Counted from the stretch's first letter, positions 28,231 through 41,740 are shown. The stretch: DNA of 64,000 nucleotides from Geodermatophilus sabuli (GCF_900215145.1 NZ_OBDO01000002.1:372001-436000); one strand, 5' to 3'. The notes: generated by a model from the letters alone, not told the origin. Numbers and translations: made by a program.

Positions 28231-28673
28231 GCGCGCGGCTGCGACCCATGCGGCTCGGCGATCTCGAGGCCGTCCTGCAGCTGGAGGAGGAGCTGTTCGC
28301 CCCCGACACGTGGACGGCGGCGATGTACCGCGACGAGCTCTCCCGCACCGACACCCGTCACTACCTGGTGGCCGAGGACGGCGACCGCGTCGTCGGCTAC
28401 GCGGGGCTCATCGCCTACGACGACGAGGCGCACGTGGCCACCATCGGGGTGGCCGGCGACCGGCAGGGCGAGGGCATCGGGGCGCAGCTGCTGGACGCGT
28501 TGCTCGCCGAGGCCGACCGGCGCAGCCCGGTGGTGCTGCTCGAGGTGCGGGCCGACAACGAGGTCGCCCAGGGCCTCTACCGGCGCCGCGGGTTCACCGA
28601 GGTCGGCCGACGCAGGGGCTACTACCAACCGAGCGGCGCGGACGCCGTGGTGATGAAACGGGAGAAGCTGTGA
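28227..28673 (+). CDS. rimI: Ribosomal protein S18 alanine N-acetyltransferase-like (RimI)
   Basis: A 148-residue GNAT acetyltransferase. The acetyl-CoA loop is [20 protein letters not shown], preceded by AHVATIGV, and [29 protein letters not shown] is the RimI signature. Its placement between tsaB and tsaD is conserved in actinobacteria. It overlaps tsaB by ATGA and tsaD by GTGA. Confidence 0.93.
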   Translation: MSARLRPMRLGDLEAVLQLEEELFAPDTWTAAMYRDELSRTDTRHYLVAEDGDRVVGYAGLIAYDDEAHVATIGVAGDRQGEGIGAQLLDALLAEADRRSPVVLLEVRADNEVAQGLYRRRGFTEVGRRRGYYQPSGADAVVMKREKL

Positions 28674-29704
28674 GTGAGCCGCTCGTACTGGGGTTCGAGA
28701 CCTCGTGCGACGAGACCGGCGTCGGCCTGGTCCGCGGGCAGACGCTGCTGTCCGACGCCCTGGCCACGTCGATGGCCGAGCACGAGCGCTTCGGCGGGGT
28801 CGTGCCGGAGATCGCCTCCCGGGCGCACCTGGAGGCGATGGTGCCCACCGTGCACCGCGCCCTGGCCGAGGCGGGCGTGCATGCCTCCGACGTCGACGCC
28901 GTCGCGGTGACCGCCGGGCCGGGGCTCACCGGCGCGCTGCTGGTCGGGCTGGCCGCCGCCAAGGCCTACGCCCTGGCGCTGGGCAAGCCGCTGTACGGCG
29001 TCAACCACCTGGCCGCGCACGTCGCCGTCGACGAGCTGCAGCACGGCCGCCTGGCCGAGCCGTCGATGGCGCTGCTGGTCTCCGGCGGGCACAGCTCGCT
29101 GCTGCTGGTGCCGGACCTCGCCCGTGAGGTGCAGTCGCTGGGCCGCACCATCGACGACGCGGCCGGCGAGGCCTTCGACAAGGTGGCCCGCGTGCTCGGC
29201 CTGCCGTTCCCCGGCGGGCCGCCGATCGACCGGGCCGCGCGCGAGGGTGACCCCGCGGCCATCGACTTCCCGCGCGGGCTCACCGGCCCCCGCGACGCCC
29301 CCTACGACTTCTCGTTCTCGGGCCTGAAGACCGCCGTCGCCCGGTGGGTGGAGGCCCGTCAGCGGGCGGGGGAGCCGGTGCCGGTCGCCGACGTCGCAGC
29401 GTCGTTCCAGGAGGCGGTCGCCGACGTGCTGACGAGGAAGGCCGTCCGCGCCTGCAAGGACCACGGCGTCGACCACCTGGTGCTCGGCGGTGGGGTCGCG
29501 GCCAACTCCCGGCTGCGCGCGCTGGCCGAGGAACGCTGCGCGAGGGCCGGCATCGTGCTGCGGGTGCCCAGCCCCCGGCTGTGCACCGACAACGGCGCGA
29601 TGGTGGCCGCGCTGGGCTCCCGGCTGGTGGCTGCGGGGGTCGCGCCGTCGGCCCCGGACATCGGCGCGGACAGCTCCCTGCCGATCGACGTCGTCACCCG
29701 CTGA
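28670..29704 (+). CDS. tsaD: tRNA N6-adenosine threonylcarbamoyltransferase
   Basis: A 344-residue TsaD (Kae1/Gcp). The metal histidines lie in [14 protein letters not shown], and [56 protein letters not shown] and [11 protein letters not shown] are all present. It transfers the threonylcarbamoyl group to A37. A near-perfect palindrome directly after its stop terminates both this gene and the convergent methyltransferase gene. Confidence 0.96.
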   Translation: MSEPLVLGFETSCDETGVGLVRGQTLLSDALATSMAEHERFGGVVPEIASRAHLEAMVPTVHRALAEAGVHASDVDAVAVTAGPGLTGALLVGLAAAKAYALALGKPLYGVNHLAAHVAVDELQHGRLAEPSMALLVSGGHSSLLLVPDLAREVQSLGRTIDDAAGEAFDKVARVLGLPFPGGPPIDRAAREGDPAAIDFPRGLTGPRDAPYDFSFSGLKTAVARWVEARQRAGEPVPVADVAASFQEAVADVLTRKAVRACKDHGVDHLVLGGGVAANSRLRALAEERCARAGIVLRVPSPRLCTDNGAMVAALGSRLVAAGVAPSAPDIGADSSLPIDVVTR

Positions 29705-29706
29705 GC

Positions 29707-29744
29707 CCCTGAGGGGCAGAAATGGCCATTCCTGCCCCTCAGGG
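29707..29744. terminator. Bidirectional terminator between tsaD and the methyltransferase gene
   Basis: Arms CCCTGAGGGGCAG and CTGCCCCTCAGGG (13 bp) continue inward through AATGG/CCATT with one mismatch, a stem of about 18 bp including the centre. It starts 2 bases after the tsaD stop and overlaps the last codons of the minus-strand gene. The centre atggccat makes it markedly richer in A and T than the surroundings. Confidence 0.8.
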
Positions 29745-30980
29745 CACGTCGCACACCAGGGCGGTGGGGCGGCCGCCGACCCGGGTGACGACGACGACCG
29801 CCGTCCCGTCGCCCGGTCCGCGCAGCTGCCGGGCCAGCTGCTCCGGCTCGATCGGTGACCCCCGCTTCTTCACGACCACCCGCCCGACCCCGCGGGCCCG
29901 CAGCAGCGCCCTGAGCTTCTTGAGGTTGAACGGCAGCACCTCGTCGACCCGGTACGAGGAGACCCACGGGGAGCCGGCGGGGGAGTCCGAGGTCAGGTAG
30001 GCGATCGTCGGGTCGACCAGCGTGGCGCCCAGGTTGGCGCCGACCAGCGACACCAGCCCCGACCGGATCACCGCCGGGTCCGGTTCGTGCAGCCAGCCGC
30101 GCACCGGGCCCACCGGGGCGGGGCCGGGGTCGGTGTCCGCGGTCAGCTCGAGCACCTCGGCGCCGTGCACGAGCGCGGCGCGGCGCCACGTCGTCGACAC
30201 CGCCCGTCCCCAGAGCAGCGCCTCGACGATCGAGCCGCCGGCCGACACCCACTCCGCCTCGACGCCGGCCGGCACCCGGTCGTGCTCCAGACCGGGCGCC
30301 ACCTTCACCACCGCGTGGGGCACGGCGTCGAGCAGGGTGGTCACCGCCGACCACGGCGGCGACCACCGGTCGGGGTCCAGTTGCCGCCGTCCGGCCGCCC
30401 GCCGGGCGGGGTCCAGGACGGCGGCGGTGCACCCGGCCACCGCGCCGTCGCCGGCACGGGCCACCAGGTCGACGACGTCGGCGTCGACCACCGTGACCCG
30501 GTCGGCGACGCCCAGCGCGGCGGCGTTGGCGGCGGTCAGCTCCCGGGCCAGCGGATCCCGGTCGACGGCGACCACAGGGGCGCCGGCCCGGGCGAGCGCC
30601 ACGGTGTCGGTGCCGGACGCGCAGCCCAGGTCCGCGGCCGGGTGCGCCGCCCCGTCCAGCAGCCGCTCCGCCCGCCGGGCCGCCAGCGCGGGCCGGCCGG
30701 CCTGCTCCAGGGTGTCCGCGGTGAGGAACAGGACGTCGGCGTCAGCGCCGAACACCGGTCGCGCCCGCGCCCGCAGCCGGGCCAGCTCCCACGCCGGGCC
30801 GGCGTGCTCCGCACCGACCTCGGCGCGCAGCCGTCCGAGACCGGTCAGCAGGTCCGCGCCACCGGCCAGCAGCTGCGCCGCCCGGGCGGCCGCGGCGGCG
30901 CCCTCCGGGGTCCGCAGCCATCTGAGCTGCGCGAGCGCGTCCGGAGCGGGCTCGACGGGCACGACGACAGCGTGCCGCAC
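29739..30980 (-). CDS. Class I SAM-dependent methyltransferase with THUMP-like C-terminal domain
   Basis: A 413-residue protein. The SAM site is AADLGCASGTDTVALARAG with acidic loop VVAVDRDPLARELTAANA, and VLDPARRAAGRR carries the DP(A)RR motif typical of this family. The C-terminal part (LPFNLKKLRALLRARGVGRV, then VKKRGSPIEPEQLARQLR) is the THUMP-like domain. The substrate is probably RNA, but that is inference. The longest frame begins inside the groES CIRCE, so a GTG at 30980 or 30962 is more likely the start. Divergent from groES. Confidence 0.8.
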   Translation of the reverse strand: MRHAVVVPVEPAPDALAQLRWLRTPEGAAAAARAAQLLAGGADLLTGLGRLRAEVGAEHAGPAWELARLRARARPVFGADADVLFLTADTLEQAGRPALAARRAERLLDGAAHPAADLGCASGTDTVALARAGAPVVAVDRDPLARELTAANAAALGVADRVTVVDADVVDLVARAGDGAVAGCTAAVLDPARRAAGRRQLDPDRWSPPWSAVTTLLDAVPHAVVKVAPGLEHDRVPAGVEAEWVSAGGSIVEALLWGRAVSTTWRRAALVHGAEVLELTADTDPGPAPVGPVRGWLHEPDPAVIRSGLVSLVGANLGATLVDPTIAYLTSDSPAGSPWVSSYRVDEVLPFNLKKLRALLRARGVGRVVVKKRGSPIEPEQLARQLRGPGDGTAVVVVTRVGGRPTALVCDVP

Positions 30981-31008
30981 CGGTGCGTCGCCCGGTCCGG
31001 GGACCCGG

Positions 31009-31038
31009 TTGAGTGGCTGGCACTCCCCTGGGTAGAGT
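31009..31038 (+). promoter_or_regulatory. groES promoter
   Basis: TTGAGT (31009-31014) and TAGAGT (31033-31038) with 18 bases between. The CIRCE operator overlaps the spacer and -10. The start codon of groES is about 110 bases downstream. Confidence 0.75.
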
Positions 31039-31042
31039 GCCA
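31018..31042 (+). promoter_or_regulatory. CIRCE operator for HrcA
   Basis: TGGCACTC, nine bases, then GAGTGCCA: a perfect inverted repeat matching the CIRCE consensus (TTAGCACTC-N9-GAGTGCTAA) apart from T to C/G changes usual in GC-rich actinobacteria. HrcA binding here would block the groES -10. No second CIRCE was seen before groEL. Confidence 0.92.
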
Positions 31043-31148
31043 ATCGACACGGGCAGGCGCCTGACCCCCGCGACGGCAGGCCGGGCCCCGTGCCACAGCA
31101 TCAGCACCAACCCACCAGCCGTCCGACACCGAAGGGGGCGTCACCGAC

Positions 31149-31457
31149 GTGACGACCGCTACCAAGGTCACCATCAAGCCGCTGGAGGACCGCGTCGTGG
31201 TCCAGGCCAACGAGGCCGAGACCACGACCGCCTCCGGCCTGGTCATCCCGGACACCGCCAAGGAGAAGCCCCAGGAGGGCACCGTCGTCGCCGTGGGCCC
31301 CGGCCGCGTCGACGACAACGGCAACCGCGTCCCGCTCGACGTCAAGGTCGGCGACGTGGTCATCTACTCCAAGTACGGCGGCACCGAGGTCAAGTACGCC
31401 GGCGAGGAGTACCTCGTGCTCTCCGCCCGCGACCTGCTCGCCGTCGTGGAGAAGTAA
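31149..31457 (+). CDS. groES: Co-chaperonin GroES
   Basis: A 102-residue co-chaperonin. [20 protein letters not shown], the mobile loop [20 protein letters not shown] and the roof segment [20 protein letters not shown] are standard. It caps the GroEL ring. GTG start preceded by gaagggggcg. A dispersed repeat copy starts 2 bases after its stop and a long hairpin follows before groEL. Confidence 0.97.
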   Translation: MTTATKVTIKPLEDRVVVQANEAETTTASGLVIPDTAKEKPQEGTVVAVGPGRVDDNGNRVPLDVKVGDVVIYSKYGGTEVKYAGEEYLVLSARDLLAVVEK

Positions 31458-31459
31458 GA

Positions 31460-31514
31460 GGACCCCGTCCTCCCCACCCCTCGCGGGCTCGGGGGCGGTG
31501 CCCTGGACGGGGCC
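31460..31514 (+). repeat. Stop-codon-linked stem-loop repeat, copy 4 (between groES and groEL)
   Basis: Arms GGACCCCGTCC and GGACGGGGCC as in copy 1. It begins 2 bases after the groES stop codon. 29 bases including its 5' arm are identical to the copy 31 kb upstream after rpsN. Confidence 0.75.
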
Positions 31515-31540
31515 GCACCCGCGCTCTGCAAGGGGCCTCC

Positions 31541-31580
31541 GACCGCCCCGGGCGACCCGAACTCGGGTCCCGGGGCGGTC
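31541..31580 (+). terminator. Long hairpin between groES and groEL
   Basis: GACCGCCCCGGG at one end pairs with CCCGGGGCGGTC region at the other, with an inner GACCCGA/TCGGGTC stem, followed by gtctttc. It lies 35 bases before the groEL ATG and should reduce readthrough from groES. Confidence 0.7.
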
Positions 31581-31603
31581 GTCTTTCGCCCTGCACTGAC
31601 TGA

Positions 31604-33259
<1,656 letters not shown>

Positions 33260-33272
33260 GCCCGACGCGCCT

Positions 33273-33339
33273 GTGTTGATCATCGGCATGTGGCGGGGCG
33301 CGCCGGCGTGTCCAGCAGCCACATGCCGATGATCAACAC
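33273..33339. repeat. Perfect 22-bp inverted repeat downstream of groEL
   Basis: Arms at 33273-33294 and 33318-33339 are perfect complements, start gtgttgatcatcggcatg, and enclose a 23-base GC-rich loop. Their composition (about half A and T) is unlike the surrounding DNA. It could be a REP/BIME-like element or a mobile element trace. Confidence 0.7.
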
Positions 33340-33356
33340 CTGAGAGCGCCCGCACA

Positions 33357-33402
33357 CGCCGAGAGGGCCGGTCCAGCAACTGCTGGACCGGCCCTCTCGG
33401 CG
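33357..33402. terminator. Bidirectional terminator between groEL and whiB
   Basis: A perfect 22-bp inverted repeat with only two bases between the arms (arm starts CGCCGAGAGGGCCGG), followed by tctctgg on the plus strand. Located between the ends of the convergent groEL and whiB genes. Confidence 0.85.
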
Positions 33403-33436
33403 TCTCTGGTGGCCTCCCCGCAGGGAGGTCCTTCGG

Positions 33437-33736
33437 TCAGACCCCGGCGGCGACCGCGGCCGGCTCCGCGGCGATGAGCCGGGCGCGCTCCTCCTCGCTC
33501 ATGCCGCCCCACACGCCGTACGGCTCGCGGACCGACAGGGCGTGCTTCAGGCACGCGTCGATGACGGGGCAGCCGGCGCACACGGCCTTCGCGGCCGCCT
33601 GACGCCGGGCCCGGGCGGGGCCGCGCTCACCGTCGGGGTGGAAGAACAGGGCCGTGCTCTCGCCACGGCAGGCTCCGTGCAACTGCCAGTCCCAGACCTC
33701 GGCAACGGGGGTGGGGAGTCGGCGGATGTCGGCCAT
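33437..33736 (-). CDS. WhiB-family iron-sulfur transcription regulator (WhiB3/WhiD type)
   Basis: A 99-residue WhiB protein. Cysteines C23, C53, C56 and C62 (CxxC in VCAGCPVIDAC) hold a 4Fe-4S cluster, and REPYGVWGGMSEEER is the G(I/V)WGG turn. EVWDWQLHGACRGESTALFF and HPDGERGPARARR match M. tuberculosis WhiB3 and Streptomyces WhiD closely. Such proteins bind the sigma factor region 4 and respond to nitric oxide or redox state. The site GAGGAGGACC precedes the ATG. It is divergent from the bldM-like gene and convergent with groEL, the same neighbourhood as in those genera. Confidence 0.92.
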   Translation of the reverse strand: MADIRRLPTPVAEVWDWQLHGACRGESTALFFHPDGERGPARARRQAAAKAVCAGCPVIDACLKHALSVREPYGVWGGMSEEERARLIAAEPAAVAAGV

Positions 33737-34076
33737 GAAGGTCCTCCTCGGCTCGGTGCGAGCCGGAGGGGGCGGTCCGGCTGCATGGGGCCCGGTGCCC
33801 GAGGCCTCCGCGGGTCAAACACACCCGGACCCCGCATTTTCACGGCTCCCGTCTCCCCCCGCTGGGTGAGAGGCGCTGTCGCCATTCCCCGTGCTCGATC
33901 AAGGTGGCTGCAGGTCGTGCCGAACTCCGGCGTGGGACACCCCGCGGAGCACCGGTTCGACCGACAGCGACGGCGGGGTCCCCGGGTGGGGTCTCCCGCC
34001 CGAGCGACACCCGGCCGGGGGATCCGGGCGGTGGGACCCGGCCGGCACCGTGCGGCCGGGAGAGCGAGGAGCAGGC

Positions 34077-34826
34077 GTGATCGACGACAGGATGCGCGGC
34101 CCGGGCCACGGGACGACGACCGTGTGGGTCTACGACGAGCGTCGGCGGGTCCGCGACGACATCGCGGGCCGGCTGGTGGCGCTGCCGTTCGTGGGGCGGG
34201 TGGAGGTCGTGGGCGACGCCGCCGCCCTCATGTCCCGGCTGGCCACCCGGCTGCCCGACGTGCTGCTCGTCGGCACCCAGCGGGCGCTGGACTCCGGCCT
34301 GACCGTCGCCACCCAGGCGCTGCGTGCGCACCCCCGGCTGCCCGTCCTCGTGCTGGGCGCGCCGGACGACGCCGAGAGCGTGCGGGCCGCGGTCGCCGTC
34401 GGTGCGCGCGGCTACCTGCGCTGGGACGCCACGGCCCTGGAGATGGGCCTGGGGCTGTCCCGGGTCGGCCTGCGGGTCGACGGTCGGGGTGCGGCGCCCG
34501 CCATCCCGCACCAGCCGGTGCCGTTGGCCTCGGTCGGCGCGGCCACCGGAGCCCCCGCGTGGAGCGGTGCCACCCCGCTTGCCGGGGCCACCCCCACGAC
34601 GGTGCGCTCGACCGTGCGCGAGCCCGCCCCGGTCAGCCTGTCGATGCGCGAGATGCAGGTGCTCACCGGCATGAGCCAGGGCAAGAGCAACGCCCAGATC
34701 GGCCGGGAGCTCTACCTGTCCGAGGACACCATCAAGACCCACGCCCGCCGGCTGTTCCGCAAGCTGGGCGCGAAGGACCGCGCCGAGGCGGTGGCCACCG
34801 GCTTCCGCCGCGGCATGATGCAGTGA
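34077..34826 (+). CDS. bldM: BldM-like orphan response regulator with degenerate receiver
   Basis: A 249-residue LuxR/NarL-type regulator. The C-terminal helix-turn-helix (about residues 185-247: SMREMQVLTGMSQGKSNAQI, GRELYLSEDTIKTHARRLFR) is almost the same as Streptomyces BldM. The N-terminal receiver-like domain lacks key residues: G66 replaces the phosphorylated Asp, G94 the Thr and W116 the Lys. A 45-residue Pro/Ala/Thr linker is longer than in BldM. The GTG at 34077 has a GAGGAG site; the upstream frame is unconserved. Beside whiB, as in Streptomyces. Confidence 0.83.
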   Translation: MIDDRMRGPGHGTTTVWVYDERRRVRDDIAGRLVALPFVGRVEVVGDAAALMSRLATRLPDVLLVGTQRALDSGLTVATQALRAHPRLPVLVLGAPDDAESVRAAVAVGARGYLRWDATALEMGLGLSRVGLRVDGRGAAPAIPHQPVPLASVGAATGAPAWSGATPLAGATPTTVRSTVREPAPVSLSMREMQVLTGMSQGKSNAQIGRELYLSEDTIKTHARRLFRKLGAKDRAEAVATGFRRGMMQ

Positions 34827-34829
34827 CGT

Positions 34830-34849
34830 CGCGGTCGGTCCCGACCGCG
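34830..34849 (+). terminator. Hairpin directly after the bldM-like gene
   Basis: CGCGGTCGG and CCGACCGCG form a perfect 9-bp stem with loop tc, 3 bases after the stop codon; a stronger hairpin follows. Confidence 0.5.
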
Positions 34850-34853
34850 CGAT

Positions 34854-34891
34854 GACGAGAGCCCCCGACGTACAGGTCGGGGGCTCTCGTC
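34854..34891 (+). terminator. Terminator of the bldM-like gene
   Basis: A perfect 16-bp stem (GACGAGAGCCCCCGAC and complement) with loop gtacag, followed by gtcttc. A clear intrinsic-type terminator. Confidence 0.85.
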
Positions 34892-34942
34892 GTCTTCGGC
34901 AGTGCCGCAGACCCGCCTGGGAGGCTCGGCCGGGGACGGCCG

Positions 34943-35034
34943 CCAGCCGGGTCGACCGATCGCGGGGCCCGGAGGGTCCCCGATCGGGACACGGGCAGCG
35001 GCTCAACGGGAGCCGGGAACGGCACCTGGCCGCG
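34943..35034 (+). repeat. Dispersed element B, copy 2 (between bldM-like and DUF5319 genes)
   Basis: The core 34974-35034 aligns with 13997-14056 at about 80 percent identity. Like copy 1 it lies between convergent gene ends. The region 34892-35059 holds nothing else recognisable. Confidence 0.55.
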
Positions 35035-35059
35035 GTGCGGTCCGGAGAACCGCAGTGAC

Positions 35060-35470
35060 TCAGTCGTCGCGGGCGTGCTTGCCGCCGCGGCCGGTGCCGC
35101 CGGGCTCCTCGCGCTCGGCCATGGCCGCGATCCCGTCGGCGTACCCGCTGGCGTAGTCCCAGCTGACGTAGTCGTCGGGGTCGGGGTCGAACGGCGGCTC
35201 GTGGCGGCCGGTCTGCCCCTCCTCGAGGAGCTGGCGCAGGTTGGCCTGCATGAGCGCCCAGTCGACGTGGTGTTCCTCGTCGCAGTCGGGGCAGTCCACG
35301 ACGATGCCCTTGATGCCGGTCGGTTCCAGGAGGGTGCGGAACACCTCCAGTTCGGCGAGGTCGTCCAGGACGCCGGCCCGCTCCTCCATGGTCAGCGGCG
35401 GCGGACCTGGCTGGTCGGCGGGCCCGAAGTCAGGCCCGGAGGCGTCGTCCCACGTACTCACGGCCTCCAC
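35060..35470 (-). CDS. DUF5319 family protein
   Basis: A 136-residue protein with the CxxC segment GIVVDCPDCDEEHHVDWALM and the motif DYVSWDYASGYADGIAAMAE, matching the DUF5319 family found beside guaB in Streptomyces and Mycobacterium (Rv3412). The C-terminus is charged (RGGKHARDD). The CxxC/H pattern might bind metal, which is inference. Start is uncertain between GTG at 35470 and 35461. It is divergent from guaB with about 110 bases between. Confidence 0.85.
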   Translation of the reverse strand: MEAVSTWDDASGPDFGPADQPGPPPLTMEERAGVLDDLAELEVFRTLLEPTGIKGIVVDCPDCDEEHHVDWALMQANLRQLLEEGQTGRHEPPFDPDPDDYVSWDYASGYADGIAAMAEREEPGGTGRGGKHARDD

Positions 35471-35475
35471 GGTAG

Positions 35476-39825
<4,350 letters not shown>

Positions 39826-39867
39826 CGGGACCGCCCGGTGTCGTAGGGAACGGGCAGGCTCCGGGGC

Positions 39868-40452
39868 ATGGCCACGATCGCGCTCTTCCACTCCGCCCTC
39901 GGCGTCCGCCCCGGGATCACCGACGCCGCCGACCGCCTGCGGGCCGCCGGTCACGACGTGCTCGTCGTCGACCAGTACGGCGGGCGGGCCTTCGACGACT
40001 ACGCCGAGGCCAGCGCGTACGTCGAGGAGGTCGGCTTCCCGGCGCTCATGCAGGCCGCGCTGGACGGCGTCGGGGAGCTGCCCGACGGCTTCGTCGCGGC
40101 CGGCTTCTCCAACGGCGCGGGGATGGCCGAGTACGTGGCCACGCAGCGGCGCTGCGCCGGTGCGCTGCTCTTCTCCGGCGCGTTGCCGCTCGCGGTCATG
40201 GGCGTCCCGGGGTGGCCCGCCGGCGTGCCCGTGCAGATCCACCACGGCGAGCGCGACCCGTTCCGCCACCAGGAGTGGCTCGACGCCTTCGTGGCCGAGG
40301 TGCGCAGTGGCGGGGGAGAGGTCGAGCTCGTCGAGTACCCGGTCGCCGGCCACCTGTTCACCGACCCGAGCCTCCCCGCGGAGTTCGACGCGACCGCCGC
40401 CGAGGCGCTGTGGGAGCGGGCGCTGGCGTTCTGCGACCGCGTCACCAGCTGA
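39868..40452 (+). CDS. Dienelactone hydrolase family protein
   Basis: A 194-residue alpha/beta hydrolase with the nucleophile elbow AAGFSNGAGMAEYVA, where serine replaces the cysteine of true dienelactone hydrolases. IHHGERDPFRHQEWL carries the acid and VAGHLFTD the histidine. Substrate unknown; serine suggests esterase-type chemistry. It follows guaA by 44 bases containing a TAGGGA -10-like sequence, and ends at a strong hairpin. Confidence 0.82.
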   Translation: MATIALFHSALGVRPGITDAADRLRAAGHDVLVVDQYGGRAFDDYAEASAYVEEVGFPALMQAALDGVGELPDGFVAAGFSNGAGMAEYVATQRRCAGALLFSGALPLAVMGVPGWPAGVPVQIHHGERDPFRHQEWLDAFVAEVRSGGGEVELVEYPVAGHLFTDPSLPAEFDATAAEALWERALAFCDRVTS

Positions 40453-40456
40453 CGAC

Positions 40457-40500
40457 GGCAGCGGGCCCGGGGAGCCGATCCGCTCCCCGGGCCCGCTGCC
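40457..40500 (+). terminator. Terminator after the hydrolase gene
   Basis: A perfect 19-bp stem (arm starts GGCAGCGGGCCCGGGG) with loop cgatcc, 4 bases after the stop codon. It also lies downstream of the convergent minus-strand pair. Confidence 0.85.
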
Positions 40501-40521
40501 CGCTGCACCCCTCCCGTGGCG

Positions 40522-40818
40522 TCAGCCCCGCCTGCGGCGGGCCTTGCGCACCTCGCTGACCAGCAGGGCCACTCCGGCACCGATGAGCACCAGCCAGAGC
40601 AGCCCGCCGTCGTCGAACAGGCTGAACGGGAAGACCGCGCCGAACATCAGGGAGATGGCCAGGACCACGAACACCAGTCCGGGCACCAGCGCGGTGAGGT
40701 CGACACCCCGGCGCGCGGGCGGCGGGGGCGGGGCCTCGATCGCCAGCGGGGTCACGTCCCCGAAGGCGTGTTCCTGCCAGGCGGTGGGCGTCGTCGGGAA
40801 CTCGCTGTAGTCAGGCAC
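40522..40818 (-). CDS. Small membrane protein of unknown function
   Basis: A 98-residue protein with a proline-rich cytoplasmic-looking N-terminus ([15 protein letters not shown]), two membrane segments (about residues 42-65 and 70-88) and a basic C-terminus VRKARRRRG. No family recognised. It overlaps the end of the PspC gene by 8 bases on the same strand, so the two are probably made together and may act together. Confidence 0.75.
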   Translation of the reverse strand: MPDYSEFPTTPTAWQEHAFGDVTPLAIEAPPPPPARRGVDLTALVPGLVFVVLAISLMFGAVFPFSLFDDGGLLWLVLIGAGVALLVSEVRKARRRRG

Positions 40819-41740
40819 GGGACACCTCCACGTCGCCGATACCGGCGTTGATGGTCAGGACGATCTCGGGCTCGTCGTCGCCGGTCCACCCGGCCGAGCC
40901 GAGCCCGCGGTGGAAGCCCTCGACGGCGCTCCCGTCGAAGACGTCGACGTTGCCGAGGCCGCTGTCGACGCTGACCCGGACGTCGGCCGAGCGGGGCACG
41001 AGGACGTCCACGTCACCCACGCCGGCGTCGATCCGCGTGGTGATCGGCCCGTCGAGGCCGGCGAGGTCGACGTCGGTCAGGTCGAGCACCGCATCGCCCA
41101 TGCCCAGGTGGTACTCGGCGCGGACGTCCTCGGCGGTCGCCGGGCGGTACGTGCGGTCCCCGATGCCGCCGTCCACGTTGTGCCACGGCTCGTTCGCGAC
41201 CGCGATGAGCGCCAGGGAGAGCACGGCGCCGAGGGCGATCAGGCCGCCCTTGGCCCGGCGACCGCCGGTGAACGCGGCGGCGACCAGCCCGAGCCCGACG
41301 ACCAGCAGGGCCGACCCGAGGATCCACCGCGGGCCGATCGACCAGTCGGTGAACCGGCTGATGAGGACCAGCGTGCCGGCCACGATGAGCAGCCCGGCCA
41401 GCGTCGTCCCCGGGATGGGCGAACGCGGCTCGGCCGGTGCCTTGACCCGCGCGGCGACGGCGTCGTCCCGCGGACCGGCCGACATGAACAGCCACAGCAG
41501 CAGGTAGACGGGGATGCCGGGGCCGGCCAGGGCCAGGGCGACGAAGCCGACCCGCCAGAGCAGCGCGTCGATGCCGGTGTACTCGGCCAGTCCGCCGGAG
41601 ACGCCGCCGATGACCTTGTCGGTGCGGCTGCGCCGCAGCGGCGGGCGGACCGGCGGGCCCGGCGGCGGGTACTCGGCCGCCGGCGGGTCGAACGGCGGTG
41701 GCGCGGGAGGGATGGGGGGAGGAGGTGGTGCCGATGTCAT
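40811..41740 (-). CDS. PspC-domain membrane protein with LiaF-like C-terminal repeats
   Basis: A 309-residue protein. After a proline-rich start (MTSAPPPPPIPPAPPPFDPP) the PspC domain (about residues 35-90) has DKVIGGVSGGLAEYTGIDAL. Three further membrane segments follow (about 105-185), then an extracytoplasmic beta-helix-like part with repeated GIGD/GVGDVDV/GLGNVDV motifs as in LiaF/DUF2154 proteins. Such proteins sense cell-envelope stress. Its gene is divergent from a PspC-histidine kinase, suggesting a joint signalling locus. The ATG at 41740 is chosen; the upstream frame is unconserved. Confidence 0.82.
   Translation of the reverse strand: MTSAPPPPPIPPAPPPFDPPAAEYPPPGPPVRPPLRRSRTDKVIGGVSGGLAEYTGIDALLWRVGFVALALAGPGIPVYLLLWLFMSAGPRDDAVAARVKAPAEPRSPIPGTTLAGLLIVAGTLVLISRFTDWSIGPRWILGSALLVVGLGLVAAAFTGGRRAKGGLIALGAVLSLALIAVANEPWHNVDGGIGDRTYRPATAEDVRAEYHLGMGDAVLDLTDVDLAGLDGPITTRIDAGVGDVDVLVPRSADVRVSVDSGLGNVDVFDGSAVEGFHRGLGSAGWTGDDEPEIVLTINAGIGDVEVSRA

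Noticed and set aside
30981-31043. Longest frame of the methyltransferase gene beginning inside the CIRCE operator
   Set aside because: It would place the start in the groES promoter and operator and adds residues foreign to the family; GTG at 30980 or 30962 is more reasonable.
33273-33339. End of an insertion sequence
   Set aside because: No transposase gene or second terminal repeat with target duplication lies within the neighbouring kilobases; groEL and whiB are intact.
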